From the NCBI GenBank assembly GCA_014529385.2, contig CM043971.1, positions 89,913,840 to 89,977,839 on the forward strand: a stretch of 64,000 bases of DNA, given 5' to 3'. Below the pieces are notes generated by a model that made no database searches, was not told the origin of the DNA, and was given only the letters and a program-made list of their open reading frames with translations. This stretch comes from Adiantum capillus-veneris (taxonomy: Eukaryota; Streptophyta; Polypodiopsida; Polypodiales; Pteridaceae). This document shows, one piece after another, positions 31,640 through 45,599 of the stretch. Each line of letters starts with the position of its first letter. Position 1 is the first letter of the stretch. The translations under genes were made by a program, and so were the position numbers.

Positions 31640-32408
31640 TCTATTGAAGTTCTACCTTCTTGGATGAGGACAGTAGTATATGCCATGGCTGTCCTCTCCA
31701 GAGTTGTAACAATGGTAGTCCTAATTCTGTCTTTGTTGCCCTCTTCCTTGCCCTAGATTTTTGGTAGATGCATGCACTTGTTGCACTAACTGGTTGGTGA
31801 TTCGATTGAGCAAGTCTTGTTGATCTTCAACAGGTTCTTGTGGTTGATTTCTTTGGACTGCTGCTACAGGTGCGGCTAGGTGTGGTCGGGCCCTACCCGG
31901 TTCCTCTTCCTTGGTATTTCTGGCTTGTAGACACAATTTCTTATCTTTAAAATGGGCTACTTCAGCTGCTTCCTGCTACCGCATACGTAGCAGGAAACCT
32001 TTCCTTCACCTTCTCTTTAAGAATTGGCCATAAACCAGCCACAAACCGATCTTTCTTTAGGAAATCAAGTGCCTCTTTGCCCTCCCTCAGCGATGCAACC
32101 CATCATCCCCATAGATCCACAAACTTCGATTTGTATGCTACATATTCAACCATACTTGCTTGCTTCAACTCCATCAGTAATTGCCATAATTTCTCCGATA
32201 TGGTGCCTTCTCCAAAGCACCTTAGAAATGCTACTCTTAGCCGGTCCCACCTCTCCTTGGTGGCTTCCACCAAGGCATTGTACAATGATCTTGCTTTCAC
32301 TTTCATTAATAGTGAAAAAATACACAGACGCAAAGCATCGTTATCCCTTCTAGAGACGATACATGCTATTTCAATATTATCTAGGAAATCTGAAGCATCT
32401 TCCCCCAC
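31640..32408 (-). pseudogene. Gag with defective zinc knuckle
   Basis: The capsid part reads DASDFLDNIEIACIVSRRD, then ATKERWDRLRVAFLRCFGE, then VEYVAYKSKFVDLWG, the retrotransposon gag pattern. The frame continues (past stops) through a Gln/Glu/Arg-rich stretch to HCYNSGEDSHGIYYC. This is a C-x2-C-x4-H-x4-C knuckle whose second Cys is Ser. A Pro/Gly-rich region at 31464-31620 follows. Confidence 0.7.
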
Positions 32409-32759
32409 CTTACCCGTGAAGGTAGGGAAGGAAATGTTTGTCTTTGAAAAAAATAATTTTCAAACCTTTTTTTTTCCCCTTAAACACAAGTAGCTTAGTG
32501 GCTTATAGTGACTTCTTACAAGGTTGGGTTGATAGATCAAAACAGGTTGAAAATTGAAACATTAAAGGAGTGATGGTAATCCAACACGAGAAGGATAATG
32601 GGATTTGGGGAGCTAAGGATCTCTCCTAGCACTGCAACACCAAACAAGAACACAATCTTCTGCTGATAGAAGATCTTCCTATCTACATATATATGTACAT
32701 GCATGTGCTATAGAAATCTAAACGAAAAAGTGGTTGGTCCATTATCCATGATGCACAAA

Positions 32760-33560
32760 GTGTAGATTACTCACTTATACCCTTACCATGCTGGTGTTGA
32801 CCAGCCAGCACATCCACAGGAGGTCATCGCCCTTCATAGGCTCCACCTTCCCTTCATTGCTCAGCACATATGGAGTGATAGCAACGTGTTTGACCACTCC
32901 TAGCCTTTTAGCTAGCAGCAGTTGCAAGTAGTTATGGTAATCGGCTCGTTGCATGAATTCCACACCATTTAACTATAGATCATCTTCGGCTCACTGGGTT
33001 TCACCTGTGGTAGACAGTTTCTTCAGGATGAGTTGTACGGGGAGAGGAGGAAGGCCCTCTACCCGCCTTCCAAATCAATGAGGACAGTAGCCAAACCACT
33101 TCTCTCTAGGGAATGAGAACCTCCTTATCACTTCCGCTTTGGGGTTGTCAAAGTGAACTGGCAGCACTAGCATGCGCTTGCAAAATGATAGGTGATCTTT
33201 CACTACTTTGCTTTGGATGATCTTCTTTTTTGCAGTCTAGGCACGATTCTGCTTTCCAGAACCGAACTCAAAGTACGTGCGTGGCCAAGTGTTTCTTCTT
33301 CCTTGGGGGTCATGTGATTTAGGATTGGCTAGCCCTCCTTTTCCCTTGGCATGAGCAGCCCCTTTGGGCCACTTAGAACAGAGGCTTTACTAACCTATTT
33401 CCTTCATTAATACGGATGATTTCTTTGTGGTGGACATTGATGTAGAGGATTTTTGCTTCTCCTTTACTTTCATTGATAGAACTCATTGATAGAGTGCAAT
33501 GGGTGATGCAAATGAGAGCAGCTTGTAGCCCTCTCTCTGGTCACTCTTGATTCACAAAAA
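32760..33560 (-). pseudogene. Gag N-terminal leader, unassigned
   Basis: Minus-strand frames contain FDNPKAEVIRRFSFPREKWFGY and EFMQRADYHNYLQLLLAKRLG separated by stops. No domain is recognised. Position just upstream of the capsid suggests it is the front of gag. Confidence 0.4.
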
Positions 33561-33940
33561 TTAGAATGAGAGATGCAAGATGGAGAACTTACTTCCTAGA
33601 CGTTGACAGCGGTGTATTCTAGCAGCACACTTTGATGAAGGCTCTTAGTGCTTCTTCAATATCTTCCTCCTCCGTTCTCGAACTAGAGAATTCCGGTAGC
33701 CACTCGTCCATGGTTGACAACGTGCTTCATTTTCAGTGTTGTAAACTAAAGGATTCCAAAAATCCCTCCTCATTGGGAGCACCAATGACAAGGACAAGTG
33801 CAAAACAGACCCTAGCGGCCTCTACGCTAGGCTTGTGCATGCAATACTCATCATGGGGAGTGAACATGGGGCACCACCTAACTTTGAGCGGGTAGGACGC
33901 GGACAACAGCGACTCAAAAAACACTAACATAGCACACTGC

Positions 33941-34060
<120 letters not shown>

Positions 34061-34184
34061 TGGAGACATGGACGGAGGAGATGAAAAACCTTTGGAATGT
34101 GAGGGAAAACTTGATTCAAGATGGTATTTACAAAACCCTTCGTTTCGGTGAGATGGAGACTGCTGTGAGTGTTGGGGCGGGGGG

Positions 34185-35650
<1,466 letters not shown>

Positions 35651-36400
35651 TGAGGTAGCATATCCATAGGTTTATACAGGTTTGGATTAGGTACAGGTCC
35701 ATAGAGCCCCTCATTCATGAGTGAGTCAATTTGCCAAGGCTTTGGTAGTGCATGTATACCATTTGTGGATCTATTTACTTTATTAGGAGAAACTTGGACT
35801 CACTTTTGGGGCCTGTAAGATTTCCACATCAGCTTAGAGAGAAAAAATAAAAATGTTAAATAGTACATTTTACGTGATACTTTTTTGCGCCAAAAAAAAG
35901 CCAAAATGAAATTCTTTTTTAGGTAGCCACCATCTTTATCATTCTTATCCTTCGTTCTCTTATCAGGAATCCAACTAACTGTATGACTAAAAAAAGCCTA
36001 CTTACAAGAGTTCCCTCCAAAAACTCAAGCTACAAGAACTCTATCAACTCTAAATGTGAGACTTCAGCCTTCCCTCTCGAAACTTGAGATATTTCATTAG
36101 TTTTGAGTGTATGTCTGTCTCTCTATCAATATTAGGAATGGAGAACATTTTTTTTTTTTTAATGAAAACACCAATTTGAACTTGCAATCCTCAACCCCTT
36201 CATCTCCAACACTTACCCAAAGAAAGAACACACATCTTATTCATGTTGATGTATTGCAAGAGTATGCACCATTGCAAAAACATAGGAGGGAGAACTTAGA
36301 AGGACAAATAAAGAACATCATTTGGATTTGTGGACCGATGGGTCTATTTACCCAAAGGATCCAACAATAAATGCAATGCCTCCTTTTGCTATTATCACTA
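35651..36400. other. no assignable gene
   Basis: AT-rich with a (T)n run near 36150. An 87-codon ORF at 36107-36370 may overlap the start of the decayed gene that follows, but it shows no domain. Confidence 0.4.
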
Positions 36401-38671
36401 ACTTTTAACATTTCACAGGCGATGGCAAGGATGGGCTATGGGCCAACACTCAACATCTGGAAATGCATGGATTGAATGCAAAAAAGCAAAGAGACTTCCT
36501 AGCAATGAAGAGCATGTAGGTGAAGAAACATAACGAGGCATGCACTCAGAATATTTATCAAACAAAGAGACAATCCAAAGACTTGAGAAGAAGATCACAA
36601 GTTTGCATGAGAAAGAGAACATGCTTGGGAGTCGGAAAAGAAAACGAGATCTTTGCAACATAGAGAATATAAAGATTGGTAGTGGTGTTCTGAAAAAATG
36701 ATACAAGCTTTAAAAGGTAACTCAAAGTCTGTTTCTGCTATTTTATCTTATATACATACTTTACACTTTCTTATTATTGATCATGACACATGGTGCTATC
36801 TTTCCAGCTGGAACCGATGGAAGTGAAGAAATACTTGATGTGAGTGGCATCTTGCAAATCATTAGGAAGAGAATGGGGTTTAGGAGGGCCTCTTTATATT
36901 GTAGTTTAAGGAAGTCAAACCTTTTGTATTAAGAAAGTAATCAAGGACAATTTTTAAACTCAAACAGGTAAAAACTCTAGTTTATTTCAATTCAAATTTT
37001 CCCCCAAAACTGGAATCTAAAATCGAGCAGGTAAAACCATGTCATGCAATATATTTATGGAAAGAGTTCAATGTTAGAATAAAGTTCTATGATCTCCGCT
37101 CAAATTAGAGATCATGGGTGGAAGTTATTGAAGGCCAAAAATCATAAAATTATTCACCTCCTTTTTGGGGAAAAGAGTGCCATCTCTTACACACCCACCA
37201 TCTTGCACACATGGCATACACCCATTTGTCAAAATCTTAATCACATCCACAAGCTCATGGAAAATAAAGAGGCCCTCTTAGACCCCATCCTCTTCTTGAT
37301 GTGGGATACAGGGCACTCTTCAAAGCCTTAGCTAGAAAGTCTAAAAATAAATTACAAAACAGAGATTTGGGTCCATCAATAATAAAAGAGGGCCCATGAT
37401 ACTTCAGTCTACAGTCCAAAAACAATATTCTGACACTAGGATCATTTGAGATATACTTAGTTCAATCTATAATAACAAAAATAAAACATGTATAGTTCTT
37501 GGTTTTACATTCCTATTTTTAAATACAGGTTGATAAGGAGGATTTTGAAATCCTCTATTGGGTTTTTAGTCAAACCCAAATTCCTTATATCATCACTAAA
37601 CAAAGAAACTGAGGTGTGATTTCAATGGAAGAATTTTGTGACCATACAGACGAATGGCACATGGTAGGTGACGTAAAGACTCTTAAGTGCTTGTTCAACA
37701 TAACACACAGTGCAGCTATGGAGAATCCATGCTTATATTTCATGGCTGATGCACAATCACTTGAGAGTGTGCCATGGATTAGAGCCTTCAACAGACATCT
37801 TCAAGACAAATATTTTTGGCTAGTTCTTAATATTCCTTTGGGTAGAGTTCACATTTGTACACTCCATGCACTCTACAAAATAATGGAAAAGGTGGATCAT
37901 TTGTACTTATGTTTTGCATGGACCTTAAAGACAAAGAGTGAGTCAAAAAGAGTCATCAAAGAATTAGAGGGAGAGCTCTTGAACATTTGTTTGCATGGAG
38001 TCAATGTCAAAATTGAAGAGGACCCTAAGAAGTCTCAAGGTCGTTACAAGTTACCTACTAGGAAAGCATCGATAGGCAGTATGAAGGCCAAAAGCTTTCT
38101 TGGGTTTAGCCTCAAAGATTTTAAAGAGAGGCAAAAAGAAACATGTTTAACAAATAGAAGAAGTTACACAAAGTGGTTATAGACAATGCTAGTGATGGGG
38201 AGATTAAAAATCACAAGGCGAATGTGTGGAAATCCCTAGATAAAATCTTCCACTACGTTGAGCAGCATTCATGGGACAAAAGTAAGGTCACATCAATTCA
38301 AGCAACCTTGCTGGATTGAAAGACGACATACCTGACATGGTGGAGTGGTCAACATATCACTCATTACATGGTGAGTTAGCATGCTCCATATGCAAACCAC
38401 ATTTAAAACTATACTCTACTCACCATTTTGTTTTATTCTAATGTAACACATACTGTTCAACCATGTTCCATATTTTGCCAAGACATACGGCTCATTGTCA
38501 ATGTGATCTACACAAGGCATGAAAAAGACCCGCTACATGGCAAGAAACTGTTACTTTAAGCACACCAAACACGAAGGAGGCAAGGATAGAGCCAATATCC
38601 TATTAGAGTTGCACCAATGGACTTATAGACGACTTATTCATAGAGCAAGGAAAAAGGATCTTCTTAAGAGA
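36400..38671 (+). pseudogene. decayed multi-exon gene, unknown family (transposase-like?)
   Basis: Three open pieces in order. 36545-36700 is helical and basic (KKITSLHEKENMLGSRKRKR), ending before a possible donor AAAAGGTAAC; a TTTCCAG acceptor follows at about 36802-36808. 37527-38182 (one TGA) contains WHMVGDVKTLKCLFNITHSA, RVHICTLHALYKIMEKVDHL and ISMEEFCDH. 38525-38671 contains KHEGGKDRANILLELHQWTYRR and ends KKDLLKR-stop. The His/Cys placement and a GDxK...G type start recall transposases of unclear class. No catalytic triad could be assigned. It is probably an old DNA-transposon gene. Confidence 0.4.
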
Positions 38672-40810
38672 TAAAAAATTTTACATTCTTTACAACACAT
38701 CCACAAAGATAAAAATCAAAGGGCTTGATCAAACTAAAAATCAGGAGAGCGCCATACGAGGTGGCGACAATCACAAGTCTGGAGCGAGAGAAGATGGAGC
38801 TGATCTCATCGTTTTTATTTTATTTACTACATCTCCTTCTTCCTCATTGTGTACCTCTTCGATCTGCCCTCAGCCAAACTGTTTCCTCTGTTGATGGCAG
38901 CATCTCCCTGGGCATGAAGCATCCTCTTTCCCTCCAACATATCTTTTTGTTGTATGGATCTAAGCTCTTTGGATCTTTGACTCCTATCGCCATAGCATGA
39001 GCTATGAAGGACATGAAATAGGGGGCTCTATGTGCTTGGCACCCATACCTATTGCCAAAGACGTGTAGAGAAAATTGTTTCTCTACCATAATTAGCCTTT
39101 CTGCATTTAGTGGCATGCAATACGAACCACACAATCTTGTAATGAATTTCATTGCAAATAGTGGGAGATTTTCATTGTCATCGAGGTATTCCTTGTGATA
39201 TATTATGATCTACAACACAATATTAAAACATCCATGGGTCATAAGTGGCTTTGCATACAATATAATCAAGTACTTGAATTATTCCTACAAACTTTTTTGT
39301 GGTTGAAACATCTGGGAAAATTTTGACTCTCAAATGGGCCCTATAAGGACTTTGACTTTCTCCCTCTTGTCCAAAACGGGTGCACGGTAAAATGTTTACA
39401 AATGAAATCAAAACTTGTCGTACCTTTTGGATTTAGAATCAACACTTTTTATAATTGAAACTCTCCCCACATTTCAACTTCAGTGGGGATACCATAAATT
39501 TTACAAATCAACTCCAAATCTGTCAAAGTTTAGGGATCTAGAACCTACTCTCTAAGATCTTTCCAATGATATGTTGGTTGATAAAGTGTTTATGTACTTC
39601 ACCGGGTTGCCCCCTTTGGACAAGAGATGCAAAGTTGAACCTCCTTATAGGGCCCCTTTGAGAGTCCAAGTTTTCCCTAATGCACCCGATGTTGTGAGAC
39701 AACACCGCATCCTTGTTTTATACTCTAGTGACAATCCTTTGCCTTGAGCCTCCCGCTCTTCTAAGGAAGACATCGTCATACACAAGCACCTGTCAACAAG
39801 AAAATTTATCTCAATATTGCAACATTGGACCATCTCCAAAATCATGTGAATTCTTAAAGAATATTACTATAATATTCACATTCATTTCTAGCATGAACCT
39901 TCCCTACAAGTGAATCATCCTCATTTGGGATTTATTTGCCTGCTTTTTAATGATGCATTCACAAGAGAAGAAAGAGTTAAGCCTGCATAAAATGTTTCCT
40001 TTAATACCTCTACTCAATCTTCTTCTCGGTCAAATTGTACCTCAACATCCTCTACTTCTTTCTCTGGTTCCAATGGTGGGAAACTACCAAAATTTGATGA
40101 TTGGTAAGTCTCTGACTCACCATCCATCAGCAAGTATAATTAACAGACAAACCCATGGTTGAATTCCACTAAGAAACACCTTATAGAGTGACTAAGACAT
40201 CTTTCTTGCACAATCTATGCATTGGAGAGACACTTTCCTAGACATCAATTCAATCTCCTTGTCACACACTTCTTAGGGTCATGATCGGCTAGGTGCACAT
40301 ATGGCATGCCATCAATTCTTAGGGAATTATCACAAATGACTACTTCATACACTTGCAACTACATTTGTAGGTGCTCAATTAAGAAATTAATGATTTCATG
40401 ATAGAAAAATATGCATTAAACATTATTGATAGCTCTGGTGCATGATGATGTGCAAGTGTATAATTTTTCTTCACATGTATCCTCCCCTACATCGTCCATC
40501 TCTAGCACTATGTTTTGCATGTCTGGAAGGAAAAACAACCCAAAACCACCATTATATATTGAATGGTTTTTGGGGTCAGAACCAAGTGAATAATGAGCCT
40601 AGAGAATCCTCGGGGTCTCTTTTTGCTTGGTTCTGGCCTGCTTGTTGAGGACATAACCGATCACGTGATGAGAGTCAGAACCAGGCAAATTAGAGACTTA
40701 AGAATGTGCCACGGCCCATATTCACTTGGTTATGACCCAAGTGATATTTCCAATACAATTCATGCTATACCCATGTCCTTTCAGCACAGAGGGACACAAC
40801 CAAGCGAATA
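38672..40810. other. no assignable gene; unassigned minus-strand ORFs
   Basis: Minus-strand ORFs at 38844-39152 (MKFITRLCGSYCMPLNAE) and 39223-39411 are open but belong to no family I recognise. They may be parts of one decayed gene. The remainder is AT-rich. Confidence 0.35.
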
Positions 40811-41281
40811 GTGTGAGTGCGCGGATGCGGTGCGTGTGTGCAGAGAGTGCGAAGGGGAGAGAGAGCACGGCACAAGATGTGGGTGGAGCTCCCAAATCTC
40901 ACTGTGTGAGCACCATCATGTGAGAATGTGAGTGAAAGATCCTTATTCTTTGTATGTATAAAGAATAAGTAGATAAATGTGGCCACTGGCTAGCGGACAC
41001 GGACAAAGCACAGTGAGGCACACCACCTTTACCTAACATTTGTGAGTGCGTGGATGTGGTGCGCGTGTGCAGAGAGTGCGAAGGGAAGAGAGGGGGAGAG
41101 AGAGCACGGCACAAAATGTGGGTGGAGCTCTCGAATCTCACTGTGTGAGCACCATGTGAGAATGTGAGTGAGAGCTCCTTATTCTTTGTATGTATAAAGA
41201 ATAAGGAGATAAATATGGGCAGTCGGACACTAGTCAACGGACACGACAAAAGCATGGTGAGGCACACCACCTTTACCTAAA
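40811..41281. repeat. tandem duplication of ~230-bp unit
   Basis: The units 40811-41037 and 41038-41281 share almost all text, from GTGAGTGCG to CACACCACCTTTACCTAA. The second has extra GGGGAGAG and small changes. Each contains TATGTATAAAGAATAAG, which is TATA-like. They may be neighbouring LTR-type repeats of the copia fragment next to them, or a plain duplication. Confidence 0.85.
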
Positions 41282-41334
41282 ATTATCCCACTAAAGGCTG
41301 TGTGCCGATATGTGGCAAGAAGACTAGCCTACAA

Positions 41335-41868
41335 CTAGTATATACAAGAGGTGAGAGAAGACGACTCGCAACCTATGTCCACTGGCTCACTCCAAACATA
41401 CTCTAGTGTAGATGCAACATGCATACCACTAGGGCTAGAGCTACAATGACACTCATGATGCAGGTATCGAGTGACGAACTGCATGGATCCATAATGCACA
41501 ATGCCAGTGTCAGTCATCGCACGACTGACAACTCCCACTGCAAATGCACCAACCGCATAAGCAAGATCAGGTCTCGAAACCAAAAGGTCAGACATGAGAG
41601 ACCCCAAAGTCAATGAAACATGCACTATGTGTGCCAACCTATCCCTGTCAGCAACCTCAGTGCCATATGCATCCTCATCAGGAACCACCTGACTATGCAT
41701 CACCATGTCAGCATCCTCTAGCAAAGACATATCTGCTGAGAATAACTTCAAAACCAAAAAATCAGCACCATTGCAATCACACACAGCTGTCTGAAGGACA
41801 TTGTCACCCTCAAGCGTATCAGACGCATCATAGAACAATGCATCGATCTCTGGCTCAATTGATGTCAC
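41335..41868 (-). pseudogene. copia-type RT/RNase H linker fragment
   Basis: A 177-codon open minus-strand frame. The stretch LTLGSLMSDLLVSRPDLAYAVG, then GVVSRAMTD, then VTRYLHH follows the Ty1/copia wording between RT and RNase H (AVGSLMY...RPD.AYAVG...SR). A short repetition (AVGAFAVG) sits in the motif. The rest of pol is absent. The lack of stops in so diverged a piece is odd. Confidence 0.55.
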
Positions 41869-41989
41869 CTCAACTGATGACTGACAAAGCTATGCATCCC
41901 TAGGGATACCACTGTCTGTATGAACATCACCACAAGACAAATGCACAACTTGCTCTCCATGCAACACATCCACAAAAGAGACACGTCAG

Positions 41990-42586
41990 GTGTACTCAAA
42001 TCCTATTGGATGGCCTTGGAGGCGGACCTATGAGAATTAGGCTGGAGTAAATCTAGTTTAATTAATTTAAAAACACTTAATAAAAGAGACAGTAAGAATT
42101 AAGCTCTCTAGAAGACTATTGGACAGTCTCCCAAGGGGTCCAATGAGCATTCAACAGCCCAATGGCTTGCCTGATTCTTATTGGCCAGGAGACAAAGGGG
42201 TACAATGAGAGTTTAGTTGCATGAATTAATTACCTAAATCTCTCACAAAAGGGGAAAGGGAGATAAATGTCAGAATTCTATCACTTATGCTCTTGAAATC
42301 CTATTGGGTAAGCCTGGGGAGGTCCAATGGGATGTCTGCATGAGAGAGGGGGCTGATTTTCTCAAGGCATTATTGCATTACACACTCACACTAGTATATG
42401 TGTGGAGTAAGAAGACTCTCTCTCTCTTCTCAAGCTTTAATGGAAAGCTTATCACCTACTCCAAGCCTGTGAGAAGGGAGGCCCACACCAACAACTCTTG
42501 GCTTTGTGATGCAAATCCAACCAAGAGCCAAGCTTCAATGCATGCTCATCTCCTATACCATGCTAATTACTAAGCTAAAATATGCT
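41990..42586 (+). promoter_or_regulatory. possible LTR U3 with repeated ATTGG/CCAAT hairpins
   Basis: Four related units (42002-42034, 42116-42147, 42177-42209, 42300-42334) read CTATTGG, then a purine/C-rich middle, then CCAATG or a variant. The clearest has arms ATTGGAC and GTCCAAT. CCAAT boxes are common promoter elements. The LTR start TGTACTCAAA at 41991 is possible. The 3' LTR copy lacks this part, so the status is unsure. Confidence 0.4.
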
Positions 42587-43091
42587 AATATGAGTGATTA
42601 TGTGAGGAGATGTACATCTTTCTTGTAAGACTACTCCTTCTTCCTCTCAATCTACTCTCATACCCGGCTAGCTCTCACCATCTTCGAAGGTTTGTGAGGT
42701 CTTGGGTCTGAGACCGTGAGGGAATTGATGTTGTGTTTGATAAGTGTTTTGCTTAGCGCTTGAAGTTTCCATCTTCATTGCACTAGCTAGATTGAAGGAA
42801 CACAAATAATTGTATTGTAAAATGTCTCTCTTGATGGGAGAAACCATAATACAAAGCCTTTTGGAGGGGGGACCGGCTCCATGAAAATCCGGTCCTCCAC
42901 TATTGTCAATTGCTTAATTTCTCTCTCTTTTGAAGTATTTTTCATGCTATCTAACTAGGAGTTATGCTTTTTGTTGCTCTCTCCACCCAAGAACTCTTGT
43001 TATTCTCACTAGGAATCTATTCTAATGAAATGCTCACTATGTTCATGCTATTTTCTGCTACAATCAAGTTACTGGGCCATTAAATGTTACA
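42587..43091 (+). repeat. 5' LTR (or its 3' part) of chromovirus
   Basis: It matches 48875-49374 along about 500 bp, from TGAGTGATTATG to AATGTTACA. It is followed directly by a TGGTATCAGAGC primer-binding site. The two copies differ at many bases, so the insertion is old. Homology stops abruptly at the TG on the left. Confidence 0.82.
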
Positions 43092-43104
43092 TTGGTATCA
43101 GAGC
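43092..43104 (+). other. primer-binding site, initiator tRNA-Met
   Basis: TTGGTATCAGAGC follows the LTR end TTACA. TGGTATCAGAGC is complementary to the 3' end of plant initiator tRNA-Met. Confidence 0.88.
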
Positions 43105-43499
43105 CCAAGGTTTTTTTATGCTTGCTAAAGAAGGGAGTTCTTCAAGAGAGCTATAAATAGTTGGTAATATTAATTGCATGTGCGTAAGTAGAATAGGGAT
43201 ATTTCAGCCTTGTAGTGCGCATGCCTTTGTGCAGTTAATGGGGCATCACCATCGAGAGCTATGGTCTTAATAGTGGAGTCCTACGGGGATTTCATATGGC
43301 TTAACCACTATTGAGCTTTTAGAAGCGTGACAGGAGCCGATGCTATTTTGGTGTTGAACAATCCTCTCTTCTATTCCTTGCAATTAATGGTATTTGAGCC
43401 ATGGGTACAGTAGCTTGAGTGCTTTTTCTAAAGGGGTAAAGAGGAGTAGCAACTAGGGCTTGAAGTGCCAAAGTACACCTAAATGTTTACACCTAAAAG

Positions 43500-44910
43500 T
43501 TGTTAGAATGGTTGACAATAGTAAAGAGAGTGAAATTAATGTTGATAACTTTGGTTTTGCTACTGAGCAAGCCACTAATGATGCCCCAATGCTCGTTAAC
43601 TATCTTGTTTCTAGGCTTCAACAAGCCATGGTCAATCCATCCCTCCAAAGTGAAGTGTAACGGCAACTTTGTGCTCATGGGATTCTCCAAGCTCCTCACC
43701 ATGATGAGAGAGAACCTAGGAAGCCTCCTTGCGAGACTTCCAAAAGAGGCCTCTCTCAGATTAGGGAAGAAGAAGAGGATCCATATGAAGAGCTTAGAAA
43801 TTTGCTCCTTAATGGCACATCTCCTTCTCAAAGGAGAATTCAAGAGCCCCCACGGAAGGAATGAGAAAGAAGTGAGTCTCCTGCCACCTCGATGGAGATG
43901 GCTCCATGAAGACGGCGGGCTAAACACTCTCCATCACCTCCAAATCAGAGAAGACCGTTGCATACTTTTCCACACCATACTTCAAAGAGGGATGACAAAA
44001 AGCAAGAGAAGAAAAAGGTGAGAAAGAGGACACCCTCTTCTCCATCTTCTTCATCCTCTTCCTCTTATGAAAGTGATGGTGAAGACAAAGCAGATCAATG
44101 CAAGGAAAAGTCAAGAAAGAGGTCACCCTCTTCTCCATCTTCCTCAAGTTCTTCACCTTCTGAAGAAAGTGATGGTGAAACCTTTGAACCATCAAAAAGA
44201 AGAGACCATAGGAAATCCTATGCCATGTGGAAGAGGTCGTCGAAGCTCAAGAAGTTCAAAGAGGGAGGGAAGAGCATTTCTTTCCTTACCTACGATGGCA
44301 CCTTTGGTTCTACGGACAAAGTCTTGGCCTTTATCCAATAGTTCAATGCGGCGTTTGGAGATGAGGGCTTTACGGAGTCCTCTAAGCTATGCCATGCAGC
44401 TATGCACTTTCAAAAGTCCTCCACGCAATGGTAGTCTAGCCTACGGGCCAACGATGAAGCTCCACGAACATGGAAAGCTTTAAGAGCTTCCATTATGAAG
44501 CACTTTTGGCCACCGATGCCAAAGACAAAGTACTCACCGAATGGTGAAGCTTGAAGCTCTCTCCCTATAAATTCATTCACAAATATGTAGACAAGTTTTG
44601 GGACTTACAACTCAAAGCCACTGTCTTTAAGAAGTTGGATTGTGGAGAGAAAAAGCAACAATTTTGTGTGGGCTTAACTGACGAAATGGTGGAGTATGTC
44701 AACTCCCAAAGGCCACGCACCATATCAACGGTTATACACCATACTATGGTGGCTTCTCGAATCAATTTCCAAATGGGGGCTAAAATAAAATTTAAGCCCA
44801 CGGAAAACAAGGGTTCCAATGAGCCTAAGGGGAAGGACAATGTCCAAAAGCCTTCTAAGGGCAACTCCAACAAAGCTAAAGAGAAGGGAGTTTACAAAGG
44901 CAAAAATTGA
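43500..44910 (+). pseudogene. Gag (fragmented)
   Basis: Open pieces in several frames: Ser/Pro/Glu/Lys-rich segments (43958-44341, with KKVRKRTPSSPSSSSSSSYE) and a gag-like piece (44551-44910) with YKFIHKYVDKFWDLQLK and KQQFCVGLTDEM, followed by a lysine-rich tail. Ty3 gag often ends in such basic tails before the knuckle. The frames are linked only by frameshifts. Confidence 0.55.
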
Positions 44911-44952
44911 CTCTCTCCTAAAGAGCTTGAGGGTTATTGCAAGGATAACCGT

Positions 44953-44994
44953 TGTTTCAAGTGTAGCAATCAAGGGCATGCATACTGCACTTGT
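44953..44994 (+). pseudogene. CCHC zinc knuckle
   Basis: The translation CFKCSNQGHAYCTC has the spacing C-x2-C-x4-H-x4-C intact. It binds packaged RNA. It lies between the gag tail and protease in the next frame. Confidence 0.82.
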
Positions 44995-45033
44995 CCCCAA
45001 AAGAACACCTACCATGAACCTCCTAGAGCTACC

Positions 45034-45597
45034 TTGGTCAAAATCCAAGAGGAGGAAACTCACCACGAAGGATATCCTCTATGCCATGCTTGGGGAAAGG
45101 TAAGAGAACATGATGCTTTTATTCTCTTTGACCCTGGTTCTACTCACAATTTCGTATCCACAAAGTTGGCCACCAAGCTAGGCATACAAGCTTACGAGAT
45201 GGGAGATGTCCTACCCGCAGATGATGCTTTCAAGGGGCAAGAAGCTTCAGTCACTCCCTTAATCGGGAAATTGAGGCTCCATGTCCAAAGCTAAGTGGAC
45301 AAAGAGGACTTCTTTATCTATCCTCTCAAGCATGAGGATGTAATCCTAGGGGCACCATGGTTTGATTGCATGGATACCAATGTTAAATTCCCCAAAAGGA
45401 GAATCTCCTTTAGGTTCAGGAAAAAAGATATGTACATAGATGCTAAGGAAATGGGTAACACCATACCCATTGTACATACACAAGCTTTCAATAAGTCAAT
45501 AAAGAGCTCTATTTCCATGTACATGATTTTTGTTAAAGAATCTCAAAATGAACCTAATGTTTTAGCAAAAGAAAATATACACAATCAAAGGAATTAG
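45034..45597 (+). pseudogene. retropepsin with DPGS site
   Basis: ILFDPGSTHNFVS has D-P-G-S at 45130-45141, where the family has D-S-G-S/A. DVILGAPWFDCMD is the C-terminal element. A TAA at 45292 splits the frame. Proline at the second active-site position would be expected to disturb the fireman's-grip loop. Confidence 0.75.
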
Positions 45598-45599
45598 AG

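Larger units (their letters stand above)
28617..33560 (-). mobile_element. Ty3/gypsy element with two RNase H domains (Tat-like), minus strand
   Basis: In minus-strand order: an N-terminal gag leader (about 33560-32760), gag (32408-31650), a Pro/Gly-rich linker, protease (31370-30627), RT (about 30350-29400), RNase H (about 29300-28994), and a second archaeal-type RNase H (29019-28617). Two RNase H domains in this order mark the Tat/Ogre group of plant Ty3 elements. Integrase would follow but is missing; the sequence breaks at 28617 against the plus-strand chromovirus LTR. Confidence 0.78.

Noticed and set aside
31464-31756. Gly/Trp-rich plus-strand ORFs
   Set aside because: They are antisense to a Pro-rich gag-protease linker of the minus-strand element.
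38725-39000. Plus-strand ORF with a hydrophobic start
   Set aside because: No domain, and the opposite strand is equally open; not distinguishable from chance.
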